A DNA stretch of 64,000 bases from Dyella tabacisoli. GTDB lineage: Bacteria; Pseudomonadota; Gammaproteobacteria; Xanthomonadales; Rhodanobacteraceae. Position 1 is the first letter of the stretch; every line of letters begins with the position of its first letter. Below are positions 1 through 8,444 of the stretch, piece by piece. The DNA lies in NCBI RefSeq assembly GCF_003350925.1, contig NZ_KZ857183.1, positions 111,564 through 175,563 of the forward strand. Reading direction: 5' to 3'. Made by a program: the position numbers and the translations under genes. The notes below the pieces were generated by a model. That model ran no database searches. It was not told the origin of the DNA and saw nothing but the letters and a program-made list of their open reading frames with translations.

Positions 1-2252
1 ACCCGCAGCAAGGCAGTGACGCGCATCCGATACATCAGGATGGCCAGCGCCACTGCCGCAAGTACGAACAAGGCCCTGGCCCAATAGGTGCGATACCACG
101 GCGGCAATACGCGAAAGCGGATATCGGCGGGCGCCTCGGACCAATGCTGTCCGTCCAGGCTTGCACTCATTTCCGCCTGATAATCACCGGGCTCAAGCGC
201 GGCGAACTGCAGCACCGGCACCCGTGTCGGCACCGACCAGTCGCCCTGCCCCAGCAAGCGCGAACGGAAGCTCAACAACGAGCGATCGCGGAAACTCAAC
301 GCGGCAAACTCAAGATCGAGTCGATGCGCGGCAGGGGCCAGCTCGACGGCGCGATCCGCCGGCTGCTCCTGACCATCGATCCGCGCACGCACAGGCACCA
401 TGCGCGGCACCGGCAAAGTGCCTGCGCGTACGGCGCGCGGCACGCGCCAGACACCTCGATTGCCGGCAATCCAAAGATCGCCGTTGGCAACCTCCAGCGC
501 CTCGACCGTGCTGTTTCCCGGCAGACCTTGCCAGATGCCGACGGTTTCGCGGACATCCCATTGGGCCGCGCAACTTTCACACGGCACGACCCGCAACAAC
601 GCACCCACCCCCGCGGCCCACCAGCCGCCGCTGGGAGCCTGGGTCAAATTCTCCAGCACGCCGCTGATCGCTTCGCTTCCAGGCAAGAGCGCAACACTTT
701 TCCCGTCGTAGGCGTACAAGCCATTGGACGCAGCCAACCAGACACTGTGCGGGGTCACCACGGTTGCCGAGTTGAAGTGATCGCCGCCTGGGTTGGCGAT
801 GCAGTTCTCGCGCCGGGCGCTGGTGTCGCTGTCCATCCGCAAACGACATAGTGTGGACGCATCGGCCACCTGCAACGCACCATCGGGTGCCACCCAGACC
901 ACGTCCGGCGCACCCGCGGGCGAAAGCGTCACAGGCACCAACTTTTTCGCCGTCTGGTCAAGTCGCAGCAAGCCCTGGTCGGTGGCGAACCAAAGCCTGC
1001 CGTCGGCTGCGGTCGTACATTGCCCGAGCATCGCGGCATCCCGGCTTGGAAACGCATAGACCTCACGCAGATTGTTTCCGCGCCAGGTCAGCAGATGGTG
1101 CCCGCCCGAAATCCAGATATCGTGCTTGGCATCGACACAAACGCGCCCATAGGCGCCGCGATAGGTTGGAGTCAAATGCTCAGGCACCTGCGGGATATCG
1201 AAATGTGCCAGCCCCAACCACGTCGCCACCCAAAACTGCCCATCGGCTTCTGCCAGATCGTAGGCATGCATGGACGGCAAGCCTTCTTCCTCGCCCCATT
1301 GCCAGGTGTCCGGCTCGGGGAACTGCAACAGACCGACGAACGTACCCAGCCATAGGCTATGTTCGCGGTCTTCCAGCAAGGGGCCACCACTTGGCAGGCC
1401 CTCATGCACACCGATATAGCGGGTGCGGCCATCCGGCTCGATCGCCATCAGCAGGCGGTCCAGCGCCAACCAGACCGTGCGTCCGCGCTCCAACATATCC
1501 ATCGCCCGGCCTTGCGGGCGACTCACCTTATGAGCCCCGGCACCGTCGACCATCCATAGTCCGTCGTCGAAATGACTGGCCACCCATAGCGGCCGTCCGT
1601 CGCCACCGGCACTGAGCCACAGACCGGGAGCGTGCAATAGTTCGCGCGCCGTATCGGGTGTGCGCAAGCACCACAAACCCTGATCCGTAAACAAATCGAC
1701 GCAATCCCCACGCGCATGCACGCGCAAGGGCGACTGTCCGCCAAATGCCGTCGCGGGATACCGGTGCCAGCTTTGATCGCGATCGCGCCACCACACCTCG
1801 TTACGTCGGATCAGCCACAGCCGGCCCCGGCTGTCGAAGTCGAGCGAAATAACCGTGGTCAAGTCGGCGGCATCGGGCCCTTTCAGCGCAACCAGGTCGT
1901 TTCCAGAGCGCAGCAGCACACGGCCATTTTCCGCTCGCACCAGTAGCTCGTCATGCGGGCCATGCGCCAAGCCCTTGACCAATTCATCGAGGCGATGCGG
2001 CGCCCAGCTCAGAAATTCGCGACCGTCGAACCGCACCAGCCCGCGAGAAGTACCGAGCCAGAGAAACCCCTGATCGTCCTGCGCCAGCGCCTGCACTTCA
2101 CCCGAATTCAGACCGAAACTCTGGTCGTAGATGCGGAAATTGCTGCGTTGGGCGAATGCGGAAAACGACAGCATCAGCCATACGAAAACGCAGGCGACCC
2201 ACCGGGCGGCGAACGTTGCGGGTACGCATGTTTTGCACGACGGTTTTAGCAC
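1..2252 (-). CDS. Two-component sensor with periplasmic propeller and Y_Y_Y domain (partial, 3' end off window)
   Basis: The reading frame is open from a GTG at 2252 to the left edge, about 750 codons, so the cytoplasmic part lies outside. It starts with a signal-like segment rich in Trp, Val and Leu ending in SAFAQ, followed by blades with motifs such as DDQGFLWLGTSRGLVRFDG, typical of the Reg_prop (two-component propeller) family. Near the left edge comes the Y_Y_Y motif (ALEPGDYQAEMSAS, then WSEAPADIRF), then PPWYRTYWAR and one membrane helix ending in MYRMRVTALL. In this family the periplasmic propeller senses a ligand and the part after the helix is a histidine kinase, a guanylate cyclase or an HTH regulator; which of these it is cannot be seen. 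The GTG start is chosen because it gives a full signal peptide; its ribosome site is weak. Confidence 0.85.
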   Translation of the reverse strand, partial: MLKPSCKTCVPATFAARWVACVFVWLMLSFSAFAQRSNFRIYDQSFGLNSGEVQALAQDDQGFLWLGTSRGLVRFDGREFLSWAPHRLDELVKGLAHGPHDELLVRAENGRVLLRSGNDLVALKGPDAADLTTVISLDFDSRGRLWLIRRNEVWWRDRDQSWHRYPATAFGGQSPLRVHARGDCVDLFTDQGLWCLRTPDTARELLHAPGLWLSAGGDGRPLWVASHFDDGLWMVDGAGAHKVSRPQGRAMDMLERGRTVWLALDRLLMAIEPDGRTRYIGVHEGLPSGGPLLEDREHSLWLGTFVGLLQFPEPDTWQWGEEEGLPSMHAYDLAEADGQFWVATWLGLAHFDIPQVPEHLTPTYRGAYGRVCVDAKHDIWISGGHHLLTWRGNNLREVYAFPSRDAAMLGQCTTAADGRLWFATDQGLLRLDQTAKKLVPVTLSPAGAPDVVWVAPDGALQVADASTLCRLRMDSDTSARRENCIANPGGDHFNSATVVTPHSVWLAASNGLYAYDGKSVALLPGSEAISGVLENLTQAPSGGWWAAGVGALLRVVPCESCAAQWDVRETVGIWQGLPGNSTVEALEVANGDLWIAGNRGVWRVPRAVRAGTLPVPRMVPVRARIDGQEQPADRAVELAPAAHRLDLEFAALSFRDRSLLSFRSRLLGQGDWSVPTRVPVLQFAALEPGDYQAEMSASLDGQHWSEAPADIRFRVLPPWYRTYWARALFVLAAVALAILMYRMRVTALLR

Positions 2253-2335
2253 TCTGCGATTCTAGTCGGGGGCGCAATAGCATGAGGTGACGATACCTGC
2301 TCCTCTCCCGTAAGCAGTGGAGGGGCCTGGTTGCT

Positions 2336-2473
2336 CCTCCCCCTACTTGTAGGGGGAGGTTGGGAGGGGGCGAGGCTCTTGCGATAGCGCGAGGCAAGAG
2401 CCTCACCCCACCCCAACCCTCCCCTGCACAGGGGAGGGAGCCTGATTGCCCCTCCCCTGCGCGCAGGGGAGGG
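2336..2473. repeat. Cluster of four intergenic GC-rich hairpins (REP-like palindromes)
   Basis: The stretch between tssA and the sensor gene holds perfect inverted repeats: 2336-2359 (10-bp stem, loop of 4), 2372-2404 (11-bp stem, loop of 11), 2417-2438 (10-bp stem, loop of 2) and 2450-2473 (11-bp stem, loop of 2). Three share the core CCTCCCC/GGGGAGG. They lie downstream of the tssA stop and could attenuate or terminate the tss transcript, or be copies of a dispersed palindromic element. A related imperfect copy sits at 12959-12985. Confidence 0.8.
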
Positions 2474-2496
2474 AGTTGTTCGTCCCTGGCTGCCCA

Positions 2497-3555
2497 TCAA
2501 CCCGGTATACCCACCCTGTCGCGAATCGACGAAAGCACCGTGTCGTCGCGCACTACTTCGGACAGCCACACGTCGAGCGGGGTATTTGCCCAGATCACCG
2601 CCTTGTCCAGCATGAAGGACACTGGATTGTGCGGCTCGGTGCGCCGGAAAAACTCCGCAATCTGACTGAGTGCAAGCAAGGCTTTCCGCTTGCTTGTCGT
2701 GGTATTTGCAGACAGATCGAGCATGCCAAGGGCCGTCTCCGTTGAGGTTGTAGAAGACGTTTGCGCAACAGATTCTGTCGCCGCCGCTGCGCCAGCGATG
2801 CCTTTGGCCTGCGCCGTCTTGGCGATCACCTGACGCAGTCGCATCAGCGCATCTTCCAACGCAGCCAGCGAGGGCGCTGCGCGTCCCAGTCGCGTATCGA
2901 CCATCTGCTTTAAAGGTTCGAAGGCAGAAAGCGCAGCGCTCGCCTGGTCCAGCCATGCCGATACCTGGTCGGCGCGGCTTTCCAGCATGGCTTTGTCGAA
3001 AGCCTCGCCGGTCATGCGCCCCTCATCAAGGGCGGCCTGGTATGCCTCTCTGCTCTGCCGGCCCAAATTATCGACCTCGCGCGAGTCCTGCCAATCCATC
3101 AAGGTGACCGACCTGACACCGCTGGAAATCGGTAGCTTTCGCAACGCATCGCCGGCGTAAATATTGAACCAGGCGAGTTTGGCCGCGCGCTCCTCGGCAT
3201 CGTCGCCGTCCAGTTCGGGAAACAACCCCTCCCAGCGTTCATCCAGCAGTCGATGCAGCAACTCGAATGCTTGCGCGGCACCAGCCAGGCCATCGGTTGA
3301 AATAAGCGCCTCGCCCAACCAGACGGCCATTTGCAGATCCTTGCTCTGGGTTGCCAGCACATCGCCGGCGAGCTTGATGACCTGGCGCCAGTCGGCCGCC
3401 TTCAACTCCGTCTGCCACTCGCCCTGGCGCAGACTTGGATCATCGGCGCGGCGCGCTTCGCGCACGCGGTCGTAGACCGGGTTAAAGCTCACGTCCTCGC
3501 CGCAAGGACGATCGGGCGAGATCGGAGCGAGTAGTTCGGCAAGATCAAGGCTCAT
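2497..3555 (-). CDS. tssA: T6SS protein TssA (ImpA family)
   Basis: TssA caps or primes assembly of the T6SS tail sheath and tube at the baseplate. The 352-residue product has the ImpA_N domain (about residues 1-230), with PISPDRPCGEDVSF near the start and a run from WRQVIKLAGDVLATQSKDL into GLFPELD. Its C-terminal helical part contains RTEPHNPVSFMLDKAVIW and PLDVWLSEVV, as in short TssA proteins. A longer open frame exists upstream, but the ATG at 3555 gives the standard start MSLDLAELLAPISP. The gene follows tssM by 26 nt on the same strand and ends the leftward operon tssK-tssL-tssM-tssA, just before the hairpin cluster. Confidence 0.95.
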   Translation of the reverse strand: MSLDLAELLAPISPDRPCGEDVSFNPVYDRVREARRADDPSLRQGEWQTELKAADWRQVIKLAGDVLATQSKDLQMAVWLGEALISTDGLAGAAQAFELLHRLLDERWEGLFPELDGDDAEERAAKLAWFNIYAGDALRKLPISSGVRSVTLMDWQDSREVDNLGRQSREAYQAALDEGRMTGEAFDKAMLESRADQVSAWLDQASAALSAFEPLKQMVDTRLGRAAPSLAALEDALMRLRQVIAKTAQAKGIAGAAAATESVAQTSSTTSTETALGMLDLSANTTTSKRKALLALSQIAEFFRRTEPHNPVSFMLDKAVIWANTPLDVWLSEVVRDDTVLSSIRDRVGIPG

Positions 3556-3581
3556 GGCAAACTCCGTACGTACCGCGTGGT

Positions 3582-6500
3582 TTACTCGATGATGGCGCCG
3601 GGCAGACTGACCGGCGTGCTGCGTGCGTTGAGGTATTGCTTCATCGGATCGGACAGCTCGATGGTGAGAAACACCTGCGCCTGACTGAAGCCGGCGTCGC
3701 GCAGACGACCCGTGATATCGGCCCATTGCAAGGCGTTGTACGAGTCGTGGAAATCGGCCAGCACGAAGCCGTGCGAGCCGCTGGCGAAATCTTTCAGCAA
3801 CTGCTGAAAACCATCCGGGCCGCTATACAAGCGGGTCAGTACCAGCGGTTCGGGCGGTGGTACCAGCGGTGGCGCGGCACTGGACGATGTGGCCGGCACC
3901 AGACTGGCCTCCACCGGCGCTGGCGGTTCCATGCTGATACGCAAACTCGCTTGGGTGCAGGTGGCCGGCGACCAGAACACCGCGACTTTCGCCTCGGCCA
4001 GTGAAGCCGCCTTGCTGCTGGCATTGAAATTGCGATCCTTGCAATCGATCTGCAGCACCGTGCCGTGCGCGCCTTCTACCAAGGTGCCGAGCTGGCTGGG
4101 TCCGCTGAACATGAAGCTGCCGGCGAGGAAGGCTTGCTCGGTGTTGATCGATGGCTGCATCTGGCCCTGGGTGGCGAGCATGGACTGAAAGCCGGCGGTG
4201 AGCGGCAAGCTCACACCACCGACACGGATCGGTGTGCGCTCGCGCTCGCTGACGAAAGGCGCCAATGAGTCGCTGACGAAGGCATTGAGCTTGCCTTGCG
4301 GGCCATAGAGCGCAGCGAGCTGCTGCTCGGGCGGCAGCGGCTTGAGCGGCGCCACCACACCGTCGCTCCAGCGTTGCTGTAAATAACCCGCCGCCCGTTG
4401 CACCGTCAGAAACAGCAACAGCCGTGACGGCCCTTGCACGATCGACCAGGCGCCAAGGTCGTCACCTTTGAATTGCGATGCGTAGTTGTCGGCGGGCCGG
4501 TCCACCGATTGCAGCAGGGTCGCGTATTCGGAGGCCGGCGGTTGCGCGGCGATGCCCTTGCCACGATAGATGTCCGCAACGATTTGATAGAGGTTCTGAT
4601 CGCCGCCCTCGGCCTGCAGTCGCAAGTAGCCATTGGCAAATAACGCGCGCTGCGTATCCAGCACCTGACGACGGGTATCGAGCACCGCCAGCAGCCATGT
4701 CGGCGCATCGGCCTGGGTCGATCGAAAGCTGCCCGCTACCCATTGCCAAAAGGGTCGCCACGCTCCTGTCCATCCCGCGGCGCGCGCGTGTTGCCAGGCA
4801 AGATGCCAACGCACGGAGAACGGCAACCCCAGCGGCAGCCCGAGCAAGTGGTGTTGCTGGCTTTCAAAAAAAAAGCGGTAGGGATTGTCGTCGCCGGCGG
4901 CGCGCTTGGCCAGTTCGCTGGTGCGCCCTTTCCACAAGCTCACCCCATCGAAAAAACGCGATTGAAACAATGCCCATGCGCGGAAATAGCCGGCGAAATA
5001 GGCACTACGAAATCCATCGGCCAGGCTTTTTTTTTCCGTCAGGGTATCGCCGATGGTGCTGACCAGCGGAGCTACGACGCCCTTCCATATATCCACCGTA
5101 TAGGCGGCTGAAATGGTCGGCATGCTGCCGGCTTCCACACCGACCACGCGGTCGGACGGCAACCAGAAATCCTGCAGGCGCGGCCCGCTCATGCGCTTGT
5201 CGGCCCAGGCTTCGAGATCTTGCGGGCGTGGCGTATAGACCGCCAGCAGGCGCTGCAATTCAGCCTGCAGCCGATGCTGCTCGTCGTCCAGCACGTCGCT
5301 CTTTTGCCAGCGCAGATAGCCGAGGTAGGTGGCGAGCAAGGCATCCGCGTTATCGCGGTCGCGGCGGGTATCGGCATTGGCGGTGAAGAACGGCGAAAAC
5401 AGCCGGGAGCGCGGATCGAACACCACGTTGTACGGCGCCTCGTGTTCCATGCACGAGGCGCCCCGCCCGCGACAGTGCTGCAACATGCGCAAGCGCTGCG
5501 CCACCGCCAGCACCTGTTCGATGCCGATGCGGCCGTTGGCCAGGTCCGCATCGATCATCTGGTCATAAGGTGCCAGGATCAGGCTGGAAAAATCGCTCAC
5601 CACCACCTGTTTGAGCTGCTCGATATCGCGATCGGAACGGCGCAACCCGAAGCCCAACTGACGCTGCTCGGCACTGGCTTCCAACTGTTCGATAGTACGG
5701 CCGCAACCGGCCACCCAGGCGATACGGCCACTGGCACCGGCATTCTCACGGCCCTGGCAGGCAGCACGCGTCTGCGCCAGCAATTGGGCATCGTCGAAGC
5801 GCGCCTGGCTCAATCCGAAAGTGAGATAACCGGACAGGCCAAGCAGCGCCGCCACGCCCAGGGCCGCGACCCCGATACGCCCTGCACTGCCCTTCAGGCT
5901 GGGTGCGGCCAGCGGCTGATCGGCGGGCAAGAAGCGGGTGAACAGATCACCGACAAAAGCGCCGGCAGAAGCTTCCGCCGTCGGTCCACCGGCGAGGTAG
6001 AAACCGCGCCAGCGAGGGGTGCGCTGAAACGGGTTGTCCTCCAGCAACAGACCGACGAAGCTGCGCAGGCCACTTTGCAAACGGGTCAGCGCCTGTACGA
6101 ACTCGAATACGCCACGGCGCCCACGCACCTCGTACTGCGCTGCCAGCGCGGTTAGCCGCAGTGCGTGCAGGCGCTCGGCGAGCGGTGCGAACAAACCGTC
6201 GAACGTGCTGCTAGTGCCGGCGCTGACCGCCTCGTTTTCCGGCAGCCGATGGCCCATCGCCTGACTGAACGCTTCCGCCGGCAACGCGGCGCGGAAAACG
6301 CCATACCCAGGCAACAGCTCCAGCCCGGTCACCACGAAGTACACCGGCAAGCGGATCTGCAGATGCTCCATGCTCTCGTCGACCAACCGGCGCAAACGCA
6401 TGCTGGTGGCTTTGAGTTCGTCCGCCTTGCCGAGCAGGCTGCGTGCCGCGATGCACACCACAATGCCGTTCAAGGGCAGCCGGTCGCGCTCGCTGGCAAG

Positions 6501-7079
6501 CTGCATCAGCGCCTGGTACCACAGGCCACGCTCGGTGCGCGCGTCGGCGTCGCAAACGATGCGCGGGCTGGTCTCGATGGCGAGCATCGACTTGAAGAAC
6601 CACCAGCGCCACACCGAGCCGGCGTCGTCGCCGCTGGGCGCGGGGAACGGCGACACCGCACTGGCGGCGCGCAGCAGGCCGTGCACGTTGGCCTCGGTGT
6701 CGCCGAGGAATAGCATCCACGGCACCCGATACAACGGCTGGCGGCCACCGGCCATCTCGGGCGAACGCTGGATAGTGCGCTTGGCCTCCTGGATCGCCGC
6801 CTGCATTTTCGCCAACGGCTCGCGTTCGTCGTCGGGATTGCCCGGCCCCAGATCGCCGATGCGTTGGCGCGTGCGACCTGCGCGCGAATAGCGTTTAGCG
6901 CCTGCGGTGAACCACCACAGCACCGCCATCGCGGCGAGGCTCAGACCGAGCAATTGCCAGAAACGCGGTGGAATGGCCGGCACCAGCGACGGCGCCACAA
7001 AAACGATCAGGGCCAGCAGCACGATGCCGCTCAGCACCAGCAAAGTGGATTTCAGCCAAGCTTGCGATACGACGTTCAT
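3582..7079 (-). CDS. tssM: T6SS membrane complex protein TssM (IcmF/VasK)
   Basis: TssM is the large inner-membrane and periplasmic component of the T6SS trans-envelope complex with TssL and TssJ. The 1165-residue protein starts with two helices (about 12-30 and 42-58), a cytoplasmic domain, and a third helix near 395-420 before the long periplasmic region. IcmF-family sequence is clear in the cytoplasmic part (WRWWFFKSMLAIETSPRIV, then LPVYFVVTGLELLPGYGVF). The C-terminal half has family features such as LLLFLTVQRAAGYLQQRW and GGVSLPLTAGFQ. At the usual nucleotide-binding site the sequence is GDTEANVH (126-133), so a Walker A GxxxxGKT is missing. The gene starts 13 nt after tssL. TssJ, its lipoprotein partner, is not encoded in this window. 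Confidence 0.95.
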   Translation of the reverse strand: MNVVSQAWLKSTLLVLSGIVLLALIVFVAPSLVPAIPPRFWQLLGLSLAAMAVLWWFTAGAKRYSRAGRTRQRIGDLGPGNPDDEREPLAKMQAAIQEAKRTIQRSPEMAGGRQPLYRVPWMLFLGDTEANVHGLLRAASAVSPFPAPSGDDAGSVWRWWFFKSMLAIETSPRIVCDADARTERGLWYQALMQLASERDRLPLNGIVVCIAARSLLGKADELKATSMRLRRLVDESMEHLQIRLPVYFVVTGLELLPGYGVFRAALPAEAFSQAMGHRLPENEAVSAGTSSTFDGLFAPLAERLHALRLTALAAQYEVRGRRGVFEFVQALTRLQSGLRSFVGLLLEDNPFQRTPRWRGFYLAGGPTAEASAGAFVGDLFTRFLPADQPLAAPSLKGSAGRIGVAALGVAALLGLSGYLTFGLSQARFDDAQLLAQTRAACQGRENAGASGRIAWVAGCGRTIEQLEASAEQRQLGFGLRRSDRDIEQLKQVVVSDFSSLILAPYDQMIDADLANGRIGIEQVLAVAQRLRMLQHCRGRGASCMEHEAPYNVVFDPRSRLFSPFFTANADTRRDRDNADALLATYLGYLRWQKSDVLDDEQHRLQAELQRLLAVYTPRPQDLEAWADKRMSGPRLQDFWLPSDRVVGVEAGSMPTISAAYTVDIWKGVVAPLVSTIGDTLTEKKSLADGFRSAYFAGYFRAWALFQSRFFDGVSLWKGRTSELAKRAAGDDNPYRFFFESQQHHLLGLPLGLPFSVRWHLAWQHARAAGWTGAWRPFWQWVAGSFRSTQADAPTWLLAVLDTRRQVLDTQRALFANGYLRLQAEGGDQNLYQIVADIYRGKGIAAQPPASEYATLLQSVDRPADNYASQFKGDDLGAWSIVQGPSRLLLFLTVQRAAGYLQQRWSDGVVAPLKPLPPEQQLAALYGPQGKLNAFVSDSLAPFVSERERTPIRVGGVSLPLTAGFQSMLATQGQMQPSINTEQAFLAGSFMFSGPSQLGTLVEGAHGTVLQIDCKDRNFNASSKAASLAEAKVAVFWSPATCTQASLRISMEPPAPVEASLVPATSSSAAPPLVPPPEPLVLTRLYSGPDGFQQLLKDFASGSHGFVLADFHDSYNALQWADITGRLRDAGFSQAQVFLTIELSDPMKQYLNARSTPVSLPGAIIE

Positions 7080-7092
7080 GGTCCAGGCTTCC

Positions 7093-8439
7093 TCAGCGCG
7101 TCGGTTCGGTCTGGATGGTCATGAAGTCGGCCACGAATTTGTCATCGCCACGACTCGCCTCCACAGCCTGCTTGAGCAAGGGCAGGTAGACGTTGGCCGC
7201 TTCCGAATCGGGACGCAGCCCCTGGTACAACGGCTTGGCGCTGGAGACCACGGATATCAGCTCCTGCCCGAACGGCGCGTCCACCGTGATCCAGCCGCCG
7301 CCCTGCACACCGGACTGGCCTACGTCGAGCTGCCCGCTGGCGGCAATCACCTGTCCGCTATGCGGTTCGCGCTGGTTCGGAAACAGATGGATCACCTGCC
7401 CTTCGACGGTGTAGTAATCGACATACAGGTAACCGTCGTGATTGGCCTGGATCAATTTCACGATCACTTGCTCGTCTTTGACGAAGCGGTCGGAATGGCC
7501 TGTCGTCGGCGTTACCGCCAGACCGTCGTGGCGGTCGAGATTGCGTTGGCGATAAGGTGTGAGCAACTTCACCACTTCGCAATGCGGCCAGATCAGCACC
7601 TTGACCTGATAGCTCGGCGTCTTCACGCCGGGGATGCCGGCCACATCGGTGCGCAAGCGCTCCAGGTCGATCGGCTTGGACACATAGCCGCCTATCGAAG
7701 TGACACCGTCTTTGTCCACGTTCGCCGACAAGTCCGCGCAGACGTAGCCGGCGATCTCCTGCGCCACCAACTGCTGCACGCTCGGCCCGGCCAGCTTTGC
7801 CGGTGATACGAAAAACCACACCAGGTAGGCGATTGGAATCAGCAGGGCCACAGTCACGCCAAGCTTGAGCACCAACGCGTCCCATGACTTGGGATAGCGT
7901 GGCCCCGAGGGGTCTTTCATGAGGTAAGGCTGCGGCGTGACCTGTTCTTCACGCAAGGTATGCAAGGGCGCCGGCGCCACCGGAAGCTGGCGGCTGTTCA
8001 ACTCCTTGATCTTGCCCAGCTCGCCGTGGTCGCCCGTCTCGTAGTAGTACTGGCCGACGAAACCGAGCAGCAGCGCGTGGTAGTACACCTCGCGTACTTC
8101 CTCGTCGCCGCCCTTGAGATTGGACAGGTGCTCGAAGAACTCGTTGCCGGCGTTATTGGTGTTGAACAAGCTCACCTGCATCGGACTGGCGTGGCTCCAC
8201 CACGTCGGGTTGCGGGTGATGATTTCGTCGAACCAGGCGACCACGGCGAACGCAGCGGCTTCGACCGCCGCAGTTGGCTTGCCTGCCGCCAGCGCACTTC
8301 TGCGCGCCTGCTCGACCAAGGCGCGTGCGCGCGCATAGACCTCATCCACACTGTCCTGCGCTGCGCTATCGATAATCTGCTCGTCGATCGCCAGCCCGAA
8401 GGAAAACAGCGGCACGAAGAATTCCAGCAGGCGTGCCAT
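7093..8439 (-). CDS. tssL: T6SS protein TssL (DotU family) with C-terminal DUF4384-like domain
   Basis: TssL is the inner-membrane T6SS component that docks the baseplate. Residues 1 to about 185 form the cytoplasmic DotU domain (FFVPLFSFGLAIDEQI, FAVVAWFDEII and the EFFEHLSNL / LLLGFVGQYYYE segments). One membrane helix lies near 190-215 (LKLGVTVALLIPIAYLVWFF). The periplasmic C-terminus is not an OmpA-type peptidoglycan-binding domain. It ends in a region with DGYLYVDYYTVEGQVIHLFPN that resembles DUF4384, a domain of uncertain function. Start choice: a GTG at 8448 overlaps the tssK stop, but the GGAG of the ribosome site lies directly against it. The ATG at 8439 has correct spacing and is preferred. 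Confidence 0.93.
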   Translation of the reverse strand: MARLLEFFVPLFSFGLAIDEQIIDSAAQDSVDEVYARARALVEQARRSALAAGKPTAAVEAAAFAVVAWFDEIITRNPTWWSHASPMQVSLFNTNNAGNEFFEHLSNLKGGDEEVREVYYHALLLGFVGQYYYETGDHGELGKIKELNSRQLPVAPAPLHTLREEQVTPQPYLMKDPSGPRYPKSWDALVLKLGVTVALLIPIAYLVWFFVSPAKLAGPSVQQLVAQEIAGYVCADLSANVDKDGVTSIGGYVSKPIDLERLRTDVAGIPGVKTPSYQVKVLIWPHCEVVKLLTPYRQRNLDRHDGLAVTPTTGHSDRFVKDEQVIVKLIQANHDGYLYVDYYTVEGQVIHLFPNQREPHSGQVIAASGQLDVGQSGVQGGGWITVDAPFGQELISVVSSAKPLYQGLRPDSEAANVYLPLLKQAVEASRGDDKFVADFMTIQTEPTR

Positions 8440-8444
8440 CGCCG

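Noticed and set aside
144..1744. Several open frames of 60-254 codons on both strands in the first 1.7 kb
   Set aside because: They overlap the continuous minus-strand sensor frame, which has clear propeller and Y_Y_Y motifs; their products are Arg/Pro/Ala-rich shadows.
2246..2956. Minus-strand open frame of 236 codons
   Set aside because: It crosses the hairpin cluster and overlaps tssA in another frame; its composition is typical of a shadow.
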